This document shows, piece after piece, positions 41,860 to 52,416 of a stretch of 64,000 nucleotides of DNA. Position 1 is the stretch's first letter; each line of letters starts with the position of its first letter. Made by a program: the position numbers and the translations under genes. Source of the DNA: an uncultured Gemmatimonadota bacterium (GTDB lineage: Bacteria; Gemmatimonadota; Gemmatimonadetes; Gemmatimonadales; Gemmatimonadaceae); NCBI GenBank assembly GCA_946480295.1, contig CAMLIT010000006.1, forward strand, positions 1 to 64,000. Direction: 5' to 3'. Below the pieces are notes generated by a model. That model worked only from the letters and a program-made list of their open reading frames with translations, had not been told where the DNA came from and ran no database searches.

Positions 41860-43573
41860 CCGGCGCTGGCGCCGCACGGCGCTCCTCGCCGCCCTCTGCA
41901 TCGCCGGCTGCACCAGCAGCGCGCGCACGCCGACCGCGGAGCAGCCGTCCCCCGTTCCGGCCGACCTCTACGAGCCGTCGCGCGATCTCGGTCCGCTCTT
42001 CCGCGACGTGCAGCTCGCCGCGCTGTTTCCCGATTCGAAGACCTTCGCCGACGCGCGGCCGAAGAGCGAGCCGGCGGAGATCGTCGCCCGCTACGACCGC
42101 GAGCGGCGGCAGCCCGGCTTCGACCTGCGGCGCTTCGTCGACGAGAACTTCGAGATCCCCGCGGCGGTGGGGAGCGACTTCCACACCGACACCACCATGT
42201 CGATGGCGGAGCACATCCGCGCACTGTGGCCGGTGCTCACCCGGCAGGCCGATCGGCCCGATCCGCGCTCGTCGCTCATCCCGCTGCCGCATCCGTACGT
42301 CGTCCCGGGCGGCCGCTTCCGGGAGGTCTACTACTGGGATTCCTACTTCACGATGATCGGCCTGGTGCGCAGTGGCCGGGTGGACCTCGTGAAGGACATG
42401 CTCGACAACTTCGCCTACCTGCTCCGCACCTTCGGCCACATCCCCAACGGCAACCGCACGTACTACCTCGGCCGCAGCCAGCCGCCCTTCTTCGCGGCGA
42501 TGGTCGGCCTGTACGCGCAGGCCACCGACACCGCGCACGCGCTCCAGTACCTCGACGCGATGGAGCGGGAGCACGCCTTCTGGATGGACGGCGCCGACCG
42601 TCTGAAGCCGGGGCAGGCGTATCGCCGGGTGGTGATGATGCCCGAGGGCGTCCCGCTGAACCGCTACTGGGACGACCTCCCCGGGCCGCGCCCGGAGGCC
42701 TATCGCCCCGACTACGAGGTCGCGCAGAAGCTCCCCGACAGCCTGCGCGCCCGCTTCTATCGCAACGCCCGCGCGACGGCGGAGAGCGGGTGGGACTTCT
42801 CGAGCCGCTGGATGCGCGACCCGAAGGACCTGAGCACCCTCGAGACGACGGACCTGATCCCGATCGATCTCAACAGCCTGCTCTACAACGAGGAGCGCAC
42901 GATCGCCGCGCTGCGGCGCTTCCGGAACCACCCGGGCGACGCCGCCGTCGCCGAGCAGTACGATCGCGAGGCCGAGCGCCGGCGCCAGGCGCTCATAGGC
43001 GCCGCGTACGAGCCTGGCGACGGCTTCTTCTACGACGTGCGCTGGCGCACCTGGCAGCGCGTCGAGGATCGCCGCACCCTCGCCGACGCCGCGGTGCTCT
43101 ACTTCGGCGTCGCCTACCCCGCGCAGGCCTACGGCGTCGCCCACCACTTCGCGCACGACTTCCTGCAGCCCGGCGGCTTCGTCACCACCACCGAGCGCAC
43201 CGGCCAGCAGTGGGACTCGCCTAACGGCTGGGCGCCGCTGGAGTGGCTGGCGATCGAGGGGGTGCGCCGCTACGGGGACGTCGCGCTCGCCGACACCGCG
43301 GCCGAACGCTGGCTCGCGCTCAACCGCCGGACGTACAGGGCGACGGGCCGCATGACGGAGAAATACGACGTCGTCGATCCGGAGCGGCGCGCCGGGGGTG
43401 GGGAGTACCCGAACCAGGACGGCTTCGGCTGGACGAACGGCGTCGCGCTCGCGCTGCTCGCGCAGTTGCACCCGGGTGCCGTCACCCCCGCGGCGCCGCG
43501 CAGCCCCGCGCCGGTCCGCGGCGAGGGCTCGGCGCGTCACGCTTGGCCGGCGCGCGAGCGGACATTACCGTAG
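41774..43573 (+). CDS. treA: Trehalase (GH37), lipoprotein
   Basis: This 599-aa protein starts at ATG 41774, within the end of the previous gene. A long basic leader precedes a lipobox (LLAALCIAGC, Cys about 47). Both trehalase signatures are present: PGGRFREVYYWDSYF at about 178-192 and QWDSPNGWAPLEW at about 479-491, plus GFGWTNGVALALL near the end. It splits trehalose into two glucose molecules in the periplasm or at the surface. With SusCD before it and an SLC45 transporter after it, trehalose is the most economical substrate for the locus. Confidence 0.95.
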   Translation: MNHLHHPDLRVVPSPTSPRRPAAVRAASSRRWRRTALLAALCIAGCTSSARTPTAEQPSPVPADLYEPSRDLGPLFRDVQLAALFPDSKTFADARPKSEPAEIVARYDRERRQPGFDLRRFVDENFEIPAAVGSDFHTDTTMSMAEHIRALWPVLTRQADRPDPRSSLIPLPHPYVVPGGRFREVYYWDSYFTMIGLVRSGRVDLVKDMLDNFAYLLRTFGHIPNGNRTYYLGRSQPPFFAAMVGLYAQATDTAHALQYLDAMEREHAFWMDGADRLKPGQAYRRVVMMPEGVPLNRYWDDLPGPRPEAYRPDYEVAQKLPDSLRARFYRNARATAESGWDFSSRWMRDPKDLSTLETTDLIPIDLNSLLYNEERTIAALRRFRNHPGDAAVAEQYDREAERRRQALIGAAYEPGDGFFYDVRWRTWQRVEDRRTLADAAVLYFGVAYPAQAYGVAHHFAHDFLQPGGFVTTTERTGQQWDSPNGWAPLEWLAIEGVRRYGDVALADTAAERWLALNRRTYRATGRMTEKYDVVDPERRAGGGEYPNQDGFGWTNGVALALLAQLHPGAVTPAAPRSPAPVRGEGSARHAWPARERTLP

Positions 43574-43633
43574 GTCGCCCGCAGCACCGACCATGGGCAG
43601 CGTCGACGCCGTACCCGAGCGAGGGAGCTCACG

Positions 43634-44998
43634 ATGACGAGTTCGCGGCAGCGCCAGAGCTTCTGGCAGATGTTCAACCTGAGCTTCGGCTTCCTCGGCA
43701 TCCAGTTCGGCTGGGGGCTCCAGATGGCCAACATGTCGGCCGTCTACGAGAAGCTGGGGGCGCGCTCCGATCAGGTGCCCCTCCTCTGGCTCGCCGCGCC
43801 GCTGACGGGCCTCCTCGTCCAGCCGATCATTGGCGCGCTGAGCGACCGCACGTGGGGGCGGCTGGGGCGCCGCCGCCCCTACTTCCTCGTCGGCGCCATC
43901 CTCGCGTCGTCGGCACTCTTCGTCATGCCGACGTCGAGCACCCTGTGGATGGCCGCCGGCCTGCTCTGGATCCTCGACGCCTCCATCAACGTGTCGATGG
44001 AGCCCTTCCGCGCCTTCGTCGCCGACAAGTTGGCGCCGAGCCAGCGCACGGCCGGGTTCGTGCTCCAGTCGTTCTTCATCGGCGTCGGCGCGAGCCTCGC
44101 CAACGCACTCCCGCTGGTCTTCAGCTGGCTCGGCGTGAGCGGCAGCACGGCGAGCGGGATTCCGCTCTCCGTGAAGTACTCCTTCCAGGTGGGCGCGCTC
44201 GTCTTCCTCCTCGCCGTCATCTGGACGGTCGTGACGACTCCGGAGAATCCGCCGGAGGACCTCGAGGCATGGGAGCGCGACCGGCGCACGCGCCGCGGCG
44301 CGCTGGACCTGCTGCGCGAGGTCGGCTCGGCGATCCGCGAGATGCCGGTGACGATGCGGCAGCTCTCGGTCGCGCAGTTCTTCACGTGGATGGGTCTCTT
44401 CTGCATGTGGCTCTTCTTCGTGCCCGCGACCGCGCGGCACGTCTTCGGAGCCACGGATCCGAAGTCGGCGCTCTACACGCAGGGGATCGAGTGGGGCGGC
44501 TTCACCTTCGCCTTCTACTCGATCACCTGCTTCATCGTCGCCCTCGTGCTCCCCACTATCGCCGACCGCACGAGCCGCAAGGCGGTCCACATCGTGTCGC
44601 TGCTCTGCGGCGCGGCCGGGCTGCTCTCGGTGTACCTGATGCACGACAAGTACCTGCTCCTCCTCAGCATGGTCGGCGTGGGGATCGCCTGGGCCTCGGT
44701 GCTGTCCATGCCGTACGCGATCCTGTCCACCGCCGTCCCGCCGAAGCGGATGGGCGTGTACATGGGCGTGTTCAACTTCTTCATCGTGACGCCGGAGATC
44801 GTCTCCGCCGTCGGCTTCGGCCCGCTGATCCGGGCGACCTTCGGCAAGGACAATCCCAACACGCCGCTCTACATCGTCATGCTCGGCGGCGCCTTCCTGA
44901 TCGCCGCCGCCGCGTGCATGACGCTCGTCCACGACGCCGGCGAGCGCGAATCGGTGGAGCGGGAGCTGGAGGTGGCGGGGGAGGTGGTGGCGGTCTAG
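43634..44998 (+). CDS. SLC45-type MFS sugar transporter
   Basis: This 454-aa protein starts at ATG 43634 after GAGGGAG. It opens FWQMFNLSFGFLGIQFGWGLQMANMSAVYEKLGA, typical of bacterial SLC45/GPH-like sugar symporters, with GALSDRTWGRLGRRRPYFLVGAI as the loop 2-3 motif. Twelve membrane segments are apparent. It would import a disaccharide such as maltose or trehalose, or released glucose, across the inner membrane. It is 60 bases after trehalase, so co-expression is likely. Confidence 0.92.
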   Translation: MTSSRQRQSFWQMFNLSFGFLGIQFGWGLQMANMSAVYEKLGARSDQVPLLWLAAPLTGLLVQPIIGALSDRTWGRLGRRRPYFLVGAILASSALFVMPTSSTLWMAAGLLWILDASINVSMEPFRAFVADKLAPSQRTAGFVLQSFFIGVGASLANALPLVFSWLGVSGSTASGIPLSVKYSFQVGALVFLLAVIWTVVTTPENPPEDLEAWERDRRTRRGALDLLREVGSAIREMPVTMRQLSVAQFFTWMGLFCMWLFFVPATARHVFGATDPKSALYTQGIEWGGFTFAFYSITCFIVALVLPTIADRTSRKAVHIVSLLCGAAGLLSVYLMHDKYLLLLSMVGVGIAWASVLSMPYAILSTAVPPKRMGVYMGVFNFFIVTPEIVSAVGFGPLIRATFGKDNPNTPLYIVMLGGAFLIAAAACMTLVHDAGERESVERELEVAGEVVAV

Positions 44999-45322
44999 CG
45001 GGAGGCGGGAGGCGGGAGCCGGTGGGGACGGGGGACGAGGGACGCGTGGGGCTCCTCGGCGCGTCCGGGCTCCGCGCGCGGCCGCTGGCCACTCTAGTCA
45101 TCCGGCCCAAAACGACTCGACACGGATGCCACGGGAACCGCGGATCGGCACGGATGGCATGAGCGGGGAGGGGACCGGGTCCCGGGCCGGCCGGGGCGCG
45201 AGGGGCTTTTTCGCCACGCGGAGCGATTCGCACGAATCGGCAGTTCATTCGTGGTCATCCGCGTCTCCACACCGCGTGACGCCCGTCCGACCACGGAGCC
45301 CGACGCACGCCGAGTCGGGACC
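44999..45322 (+). repeat. Dispersed repeat, copy A, with microsatellite head
   Basis: It begins directly after the transporter's stop codon with a GGAGGCG microsatellite. A body follows with GGCCGCTGGCC, an exact 18-mer at 45140-45157 (CGGATCGGCACGGATGG core) and a CGACCACGGAGCCCGACGCAC block at 45289-45311. All these blocks occur in the same order in copy C (inverted, 60796-61122). No convincing protein is encoded. Confidence 0.8.
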
Positions 45323-45600
45323 CTCGCGCCGCCGCTGACCCCTCTACCCGGCCACCATCCAGGAGCAGACGCGAATTTCAACGGAGATCGTGCGAATGGG
45401 GCGAATGGGGCGAGGGATCCGCGACCTGGCGCCCGGACCGGCGGGGCGAGAGGCGCCCTCGCGCCACGCGGAGCGATCCGCGGCATCCGTGACCTCCGTC
45501 GAATCCGCGTTCCCCTCGGCCGTGACGCCTGCTCGATGCAGGACCCAGCGCACGGCGCGAGCAAGCCGGGGATGAGGCGCGCCGCGCGTCCCTCGTCCCG
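45323..45600 (+). repeat. Dispersed repeat, copy B
   Basis: This lies in tandem with copy A. It begins near CCCCTCTACCCGGCCA, shared exactly with copy C, and has the GCGCCCTCGCGCCACGCGGAGCGATCCG block and a CGTCGAATCCGCGTTCCCC block. It ends just before the 3' end of the convergent lipoprotein gene. It is more diverged in the middle, where GCGAATGGG is repeated twice. Confidence 0.75.
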
Positions 45601-45608
45601 TGTCCCGC

Positions 45609-46133
45609 TCAGAACGCCACCGCGTACCCCGAGAGATGCCCCGTCGAGAAGGTGATCGTGTGGGCCGTGGCGTTGTTCACCCCGCCCATGTTCTCCAGCA
45701 GCGCCTTCGTCGACTCGTCGATGTTCCAGACCGAGAGCGTATCGCCGCTCAGGTTCTGGTTGCATCGCGAGTAGTCGATGGTGATGCTGACCGGCTGGTT
45801 GAAGAGGAACGACGTGAAGTCGTTGGCCTGGACGTCGACCTCCATGAACTGCCCGGCCGGGATCTTGACGGTGATCAGCGTCGGTACGCTCAGTGCGCCG
45901 GCGGGGATGCTGACCAGCGTGCCCCCCAGGCTCACCGTTCCGCCGAGCACGCCGACCAGCGCGCTCGTCGTCTGCGTCGTGGTCGTCGGGCAGGAGAGCA
46001 GGGTGGCCGCCGGCGCGCTCGTGGCGTCAGGGCGCTGGAGAGCCGTGGCACGAGGCTCGCCACAGCTCGTGGCGAGCACCAGGGCGGCTGCCGCGGCGAG
46101 CGCGCGCGCGACTGAGGGCAGGAAAGAGCGCAT
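45609..46133 (-). CDS. Lipoprotein with ZU5-like domain
   Basis: This 174-aa protein starts at the ATG at 46133 with a lipobox (ALVLATSC). The mature part has GGTVSLGGTLVSIPAGALSVPTLITVKIP, the characteristic opening of ZU5-like beta-sandwich domains, and ends in SVWNIDESTKALLENMGGVNNATAHTITFSTGHLSGYAVAF. These modules are found in surface proteins. A linker rich in Thr precedes it. Function is unknown. Confidence 0.8.
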   Translation of the reverse strand: MRSFLPSVARALAAAAALVLATSCGEPRATALQRPDATSAPAATLLSCPTTTTQTTSALVGVLGGTVSLGGTLVSIPAGALSVPTLITVKIPAGQFMEVDVQANDFTSFLFNQPVSITIDYSRCNQNLSGDTLSVWNIDESTKALLENMGGVNNATAHTITFSTGHLSGYAVAF

Positions 46134-46175
46134 GATCGAGAACCTGGACCGGAACAGTTCGGTGGATCGGGCAGA

Positions 46176-47132
46176 GTGACCGCAGACGACGTGGTGGCGA
46201 GGAAAGCTCCCGGCGGCGGCCAGGAGCCGCACTCGTCAAGCGCAACCGACGTGCCGAGCGTCGATCGGGCGGCCGACTTGCTGTCCGAGGGGAAGTACGC
46301 CGAGCAGCTCGGGATCCTCGAGCGAGCCGTGGCGGCCTTCGAGGTCGCCGCGCGCGCGCCCGACCCAACCATCGCCGCGGAGGCCTTCACCCGCCTCGCC
46401 GACGCCTACCGGTCGAAGTCGGAGTGGGACGCCGCCCTCCACGCGGCCCGCCGCGGCCAGGAGCTCGCGCGGGCGGCCGCCGACGAGCTGCTGCTCGCGC
46501 ACGCCATGATCGCCGAGGCCAACGTCCTCATGTGCCGCGGCGACTTCACCGAGGCGAAGCAGCTCTTCGATCAGGTGCTCTCCCTCACCACCGACCCGGT
46601 GATGCGCGGGCTCGCGCTCCAGAACTCCGGCTCCATCTTCGCGCAGCAGGGGCAGCTCGGCGCCGCCGAACGAGCGTTCGCCGAATCCTACGGCCACTTC
46701 CAGCGCGCGGGCTACCGGCGGGGCGAGGCGATCGCGCTGAACAACTACGGGCGCGTCGCGCTCGACCGCGGCAACCTCGATCTGGCCGAGGGGCTCCTCA
46801 CCCAGGCCCTCATGGTCGCGCGCGAGGTGGAGCACGCGGAGCTCATCGCCCTCGCCACCCTCAACCTGGCCGAGGCGAAGACGCGCCAGGGGAGCACCGA
46901 TCGCGCGGAGGAGCTGGCGAGCGAAGCCCTCGGCTTCTTCTCCGCGTCCGGCAACCGCTGGCGCGAGATCGAGTGCCTCCGGCTCATCGGAACGATCAAC
47001 GAGCGGCGTGGATACGCCCAGGACGCGGCGCGCTGCTACGACCGCGCCCTCGCCCTGGCCACCGCGGTCGGGGCGACGGTGGAGATCCGCACGCTCGCCG
47101 ACTGCCTGTGCCGCCTCGGCGCCAGGCGGTGA
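46176..47132 (+). CDS. Tetratricopeptide-repeat protein
   Basis: This 318-aa protein starts with GTG at 46176, divergent from the lipoprotein gene. About six TPR units follow from residue 60: AFTRLADAYRSKSEWDAALHAARRGQELA, LAHAMIAEANVLMCRGDFTEAKQLFDQV, GLALQNSGSIFAQQGQLGAAERAFAESY, AIALNNYGRVALDRGNLDLAEGLLTQAL and others. There is no membrane segment or signal. It probably forms a superhelical protein-binding scaffold. The partner is unknown. Confidence 0.92.
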   Translation: MTADDVVARKAPGGGQEPHSSSATDVPSVDRAADLLSEGKYAEQLGILERAVAAFEVAARAPDPTIAAEAFTRLADAYRSKSEWDAALHAARRGQELARAAADELLLAHAMIAEANVLMCRGDFTEAKQLFDQVLSLTTDPVMRGLALQNSGSIFAQQGQLGAAERAFAESYGHFQRAGYRRGEAIALNNYGRVALDRGNLDLAEGLLTQALMVAREVEHAELIALATLNLAEAKTRQGSTDRAEELASEALGFFSASGNRWREIECLRLIGTINERRGYAQDAARCYDRALALATAVGATVEIRTLADCLCRLGARR

Positions 47133-47165
47133 CGCCGCGCCGCGCGCGATCGCGCGGCGCCGCTG

Positions 47166-47798
47166 TCACTCCCTGTACAGCGATGGGAAGCCGCGCCGCA
47201 ACCTGTCCAGCTTCGGCAAGTCGTTGATCACGATGTAGGGAAGGTCGCGGTGCCGCTCGAGGAAGTGCTGGTGATAGGCCTCGGCCGGGAAGAACGCCCC
47301 CAGGGGCAGCAGCTGCGTCGCGATCGGTCGCGAATAGATGTGGGCGTGCGCGAGCTGCGCGATGTACGCCTCGGCCGACCTTCGCTGCGCCTCGTTCCGG
47401 TAGAACACGATCGAGCGGTACTGCGGGCCGACGTCCGGTCCTTGCCGATTCAGCTCCGTCGGATCGTGCACCGAGAAGAAGATCTGGAGCAGGGTGGGAT
47501 AGGCGATGCGGGTCGGATCGAACACCACGCGGACGGATTCCGCATGCCCGGTATTCCCGGAGCTGACCTCCTCGTACGACGGCGAGCGCACGGCCCCACC
47601 CGCGAAGCCCGACGTCGCCGAGATCACGCCGCGTACGTGGTCGAACACCGCCTCGATCCCCCAGAAACAGCCTCCCGCGAACACGGCGGTGTCCAGCATG
47701 GGCGCGCGGCCAACCGCCGCCCTCGGCGAGGGGAGCGCGCCGGGTCGGCGGGGGGTCGGGAGCACCAGCGAGAGCGCCAGAAGGATCGGAGCGATCAT
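47166..47798 (-). CDS. msrA: Peptide methionine sulfoxide reductase A, exported
   Basis: This 210-aa protein starts at the ATG at 47798 with a hydrophobic leader (APILLALSLVLPTP). The active site is FAGGCFWGIEAVFDHVRGV with Cys44. YEEVSSGNTGHAESVRVVFDP and the block at FFSVHDPTELNRQGPDVGPQYRS match MsrA throughout. It reduces methionine-S-sulfoxide in proteins, here likely in the periplasm. The usual C-terminal resolving cysteines are not seen. Confidence 0.95.
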   Translation of the reverse strand: MIAPILLALSLVLPTPRRPGALPSPRAAVGRAPMLDTAVFAGGCFWGIEAVFDHVRGVISATSGFAGGAVRSPSYEEVSSGNTGHAESVRVVFDPTRIAYPTLLQIFFSVHDPTELNRQGPDVGPQYRSIVFYRNEAQRRSAEAYIAQLAHAHIYSRPIATQLLPLGAFFPAEAYHQHFLERHRDLPYIVINDLPKLDRLRRGFPSLYRE

Positions 47799-47935
47799 GC
47801 GTCCGCCTCGCGGAACGGGGTCCTCGCCATCAATGCGTGTCCGGCGTCGGCGAGTTCCCGGGTGCCGGGGGCGCACAGGACCGCTAGGGAGCGGGTGATT
47901 GTCTTTTCGCCCGATCCGCTTTTGTTTTCGCCGGC

Positions 47936-48757
47936 GTGACACAGAACTCGAATGCGTTCGCCCTCGACGGCCGCGTCGCCGTCGTCACGGGCGGCTATGG
48001 AGTGCTCGGCGGCACCATCGCCTCCGGGCTCGCCGCGGCCGGTGCTCGCGTCGCCGTCCTCGGGCGCCGGCGGGAGGAGGCCGAGGCCAAGGTCGACGAG
48101 ATCCGCCGCGCCGGCGGCGCCGCGATGCCGCTCATCGCCGACGTCCTCGACGAGGCGCAGCTCAAGACGGCACTGGCCGAGCTGCTCCGCGCGTGGGGCG
48201 GCATCCAGATCCTCGTCAACGCCGCGGGCGGCAACGTCACGCGCGCGCGCAACGACGATCGCAGCGTCTTCGAGGTGCCGCTCGATGCCTTCGACGAGGT
48301 GCTGCAGCTCAACCTGCACGGCAGCGTCGTGCCGTCGCTCGTCTTCGGGTCGGCGATGGCCGAGGGGCGCGCCGGCTCCATCGTCAACATCTCGTCCATG
48401 GCGGCGATGCGGGCGATCAGCGGCGTTCTGGGCTACTCGATCGCCAAGACCGGGATCGACAGCCTGACGCGCTGGCTCGCCGTGGAGCTGGCCCGGAAGT
48501 ACGGAGACGGCATCCGGGTGAACGCGGTCGCGCCGGGCTTCTTCATCGCGACGCAGAACCGGAACGTGCTGATCAAGCCGGATGGCGGCTACACGGATCG
48601 GGCGAAGACGATCGTGTCGCACACGCCGATGGGGCGCTTCGGGCGGCCGGAGGAGCTCATCGGGCCGGTGCAGTGGCTGTGCAGCGATGCGGCGTCGTTC
48701 GTGACGGGGACGGTCATCCCGGTGGACGGCGGCTTCAGCGTCTACAGCGGGGTTTGA
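47936..48757 (+). CDS. SDR-family D-mannonate oxidoreductase-like
   Basis: This 273-aa protein starts with GTG at 47936. The NAD-binding TGGYGVLGG (18-26), NAAGGN (95-100), Ser154 in NISSM, and Tyr167/Lys171 in YSIAK are the SDR catalytic set. The C-terminal block NRNVLIKPDGGYTDRAKTIVSHTPMGRFG and VIPVDGGFSVYSGV matches the short-chain mannonate/fructuronate reductases (Bacillus UxuB/YjmF type). This fits uronic-acid use beside the glucuronidase locus 1.4 kb downstream. The other steps (UxaC, UxuA) are not in the window. Confidence 0.88.
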   Translation: MTQNSNAFALDGRVAVVTGGYGVLGGTIASGLAAAGARVAVLGRRREEAEAKVDEIRRAGGAAMPLIADVLDEAQLKTALAELLRAWGGIQILVNAAGGNVTRARNDDRSVFEVPLDAFDEVLQLNLHGSVVPSLVFGSAMAEGRAGSIVNISSMAAMRAISGVLGYSIAKTGIDSLTRWLAVELARKYGDGIRVNAVAPGFFIATQNRNVLIKPDGGYTDRAKTIVSHTPMGRFGRPEELIGPVQWLCSDAASFVTGTVIPVDGGFSVYSGV

Positions 48758-48876
48758 GGGAAATGTGATCGGCGGGCGGGCCGGTCGGGCCCGGTGGCGG
48801 GCGAGGGGGCGAGCAAGGAGGGGCGGGTGACTGGCTTGACAGTTCGTGTGTGCGACGGCCAACGTGGAGAGAGGTA

Positions 48877-48890
48877 AGATCACTTGATCT
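48877..48890. promoter_or_regulatory. Perfect palindrome, possible operator
   Basis: AGATCA-CT-TGATCT at 48877-48890 is a perfect 6+2+6 inverted repeat in the 182-base gap before the glucarate dehydratase-family gene. A TTGACA lies at 48836-48841 but has no matching -10 at normal spacing. It could be an operator for the GntR/FCD regulator at 60076, or for another repressor of the xylan genes. Confidence 0.35.
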
Positions 48891-48939
48891 CGCCCCGGCC
48901 CGTCCGTTCGCCCCTCTCTCGAGACCTCCTCGCCTCCGC

Positions 48940-50180
<1,241 letters not shown>

Positions 50181-50184
<4 letters not shown>

Positions 50185-52355
50185 GACACCTCCTCGCCGC
50201 GGTCGCGCTCCTCCTCGTCGGTGCCGCGTCCGTGGCGCGCGCCGAGGATGGCTACGATCTCTGGCTGCGCTATCACCGCGTCGCCGACGGCGCGCGGCTC
50301 GGCGAATACCGGGGCGCGATCCGGTACCTGGTGGTGGACGGCGACTCGCCCACGCTGCGCGCCGTGCGCGAGGAGCTGACCACCGGGCTGGGCGGACTGC
50401 TCGCCGAGTCGATCCCGTCGCGGACGACCGTGATGGGCGACGGCGCCGTCATCGCCGGCACGCCGGCGAGCTCGCGCGTGATCGCGTCGCTCTCTCTATC
50501 CGACGCGCTGCGCCAGGCGGGGGACGAGGGCTACGTCCTTCGCGCGATGACCGTGCACGGTCGGCGCGCCATCGTCATCGCCGCCAACCGCGACGTGGGC
50601 GTGCTGTACGGCGCGTTCGCCCTGCTGCGCCAGCTCCAGACCGACGCGCCGCTGCGGGGGCTCGCGGTCGTGAGCGCGCCGAAGGTCAGGCTCCGCATCC
50701 TCGACCACTGGGACAACCTCGACGGCAGCGTGGAGCGCGGCTACGCCGGGTCGTCGCTCTGGCAGTGGAGCGAGCTCCCCGGCCACCTCTCCCCTCGGTA
50801 TCGCGACTACGCGCGCGCCAACGCCTCGATCGGCATCAACGGCGCGGTGCTGACGAACGTCAACGCGAACGCGCAGGTCCTGACGCCGGCGTACCTCGCG
50901 AAGGTCGCGGCGCTGGCGAACGTCTTCCGCCCCTACGGGATCCGCGTCTACCTCACCGCGCGCTTCAGCGCGCCGATCGAGATCGGCGGGCTGAAGACCG
51001 CGGATCCGCTCGATCCGGCGGTGCGGGAGTGGTGGAAGGGGAAGGTCGACGAGATCTACCGCTACATCCCCGACTTCGGCGGCTTCCTCGTGAAGGCCAA
51101 CTCCGAGGGGCAGCCCGGCCCGCAGGACTACCACCGCAGCCACGCGGACGGGGCGAACATGTTCGCCGACGCGCTGGCGCCGCACGGGGGCGTGGTGATG
51201 TGGCGGGCGTTCGTCTACAGCAACGCCGTCCCCACCGACCGCGTGAAGCAGGCGTACGACGAGTTCCACCCGCTCGACGGCCAGTTCCGGCCGAACGTGC
51301 TGCTCCAGGTGAAGAACGGTCCGCTCGACTTCCAGCCGCGCGAGCCCTTCCACCCGCTCTTCGGCGCGATGCCGAAGACGCCGACGATGCTCGAGGTGGA
51401 GATCACCAAGGAGTACCTCGGCCAGGACACGCACCTCGTCTACCTCGGGCCGGTGTGGAAGGAGGTGCTCGACGCGGATACCTGGGCCGACGGGCGGGGC
51501 TCCACGGTGGGCAAGGTGATCGACGGGTCGCTCCAGCATTACCCGATCACCGGGATGGCCGGCGTGTCGAACGTCGGCAGCGATCGGGACTGGACCGGGT
51601 CGCAGTTCAACCAGGCCAACTGGTACGTCTTCGGCCGGCTCGCGTGGGACCACGACCTGTCGGCGGCGGCGATCGCCGACGAGTGGATCCGCATGACCTT
51701 CTCCAACGATCCCGCGGTCGTGGGGAAGATCCGCGAGATGATGCTCGCCTCGCGCGAGGCGGTGGTGAACTACATGGAGCCGCTCGGGCTCGTGCACATC
51801 ATGCACGCCGGCTCGCACTACGGCCCCGGGCCGTGGGAGGGGCGCGGCCGTCCGGACTGGACGCCGGTCTACTACCACCGCGCCGACTCGCTCGGCATCG
51901 GCTTCGACCGCACCGCCACCGGAAGCGACGCGGTCGCGCAGTACTTCCCGCCCGTGCGCGACCGCTTCGCCAGCCTCGCGACGGTGCCCGATTCGTTCCT
52001 CCTGTTCTTTCACCACGTCCCGTGGGGCTACCGCATGCGCTCCGGCCGCACGTTGTGGGACGAGCTCGCGCTGCACTACCAGGCCGGGGTGGACACCGTG
52101 CGCTCGATGCAGCGGACGTGGGACTCGCTGCGTGGCGCGATCGACCCCGAGCGCTTCCGCGACGTGCAGTCGTTCCTCGCGATCCAGGAGCGCGAGGCGG
52201 AGTGGTGGCGCAACGCTGCGCTGCTCTACTTCCAGACCTTCTCGCATCGGCCATTGCCGGCGGGCGTCGAGCCGCCGACGCACACGCTCCAGTACTACGA
52301 GTCCATCCGGTGTCCGGCGAATCCACGCAAGGCTCGCTGCGACGCCATCCCCTGA
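50181..52355 (+). CDS. Alpha-glucuronidase (GH67), exported
   Basis: This 724-aa protein starts with GTG at 50181 overlapping the previous stop codon; the signal peptide is [19 protein letters not shown]. The family core is clear at about 303-325 ([29 protein letters not shown]) and continues [10 protein letters not shown]. Further marks are FDWHHPLDGQF-like [29 protein letters not shown], and YGYNLFAYGRLAW-like [11 protein letters not shown]. It removes 4-O-methylglucuronic acid from the ends of xylo-oligosaccharides. Export is notable since many GH67 enzymes are intracellular. Confidence 0.95.
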
Positions 52356-52416
52356 CCGCGCGGCAGCGGCACACTGCGCGCCCGACGTCCGACCTCTCGC
52401 CCCGGGAATCTCCGCC

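Noticed and set aside
48836..48870. TTGACA as a sigma70 promoter of the xylan operon
   Set aside because: No -10-like hexamer occurs 16-19 bases downstream.
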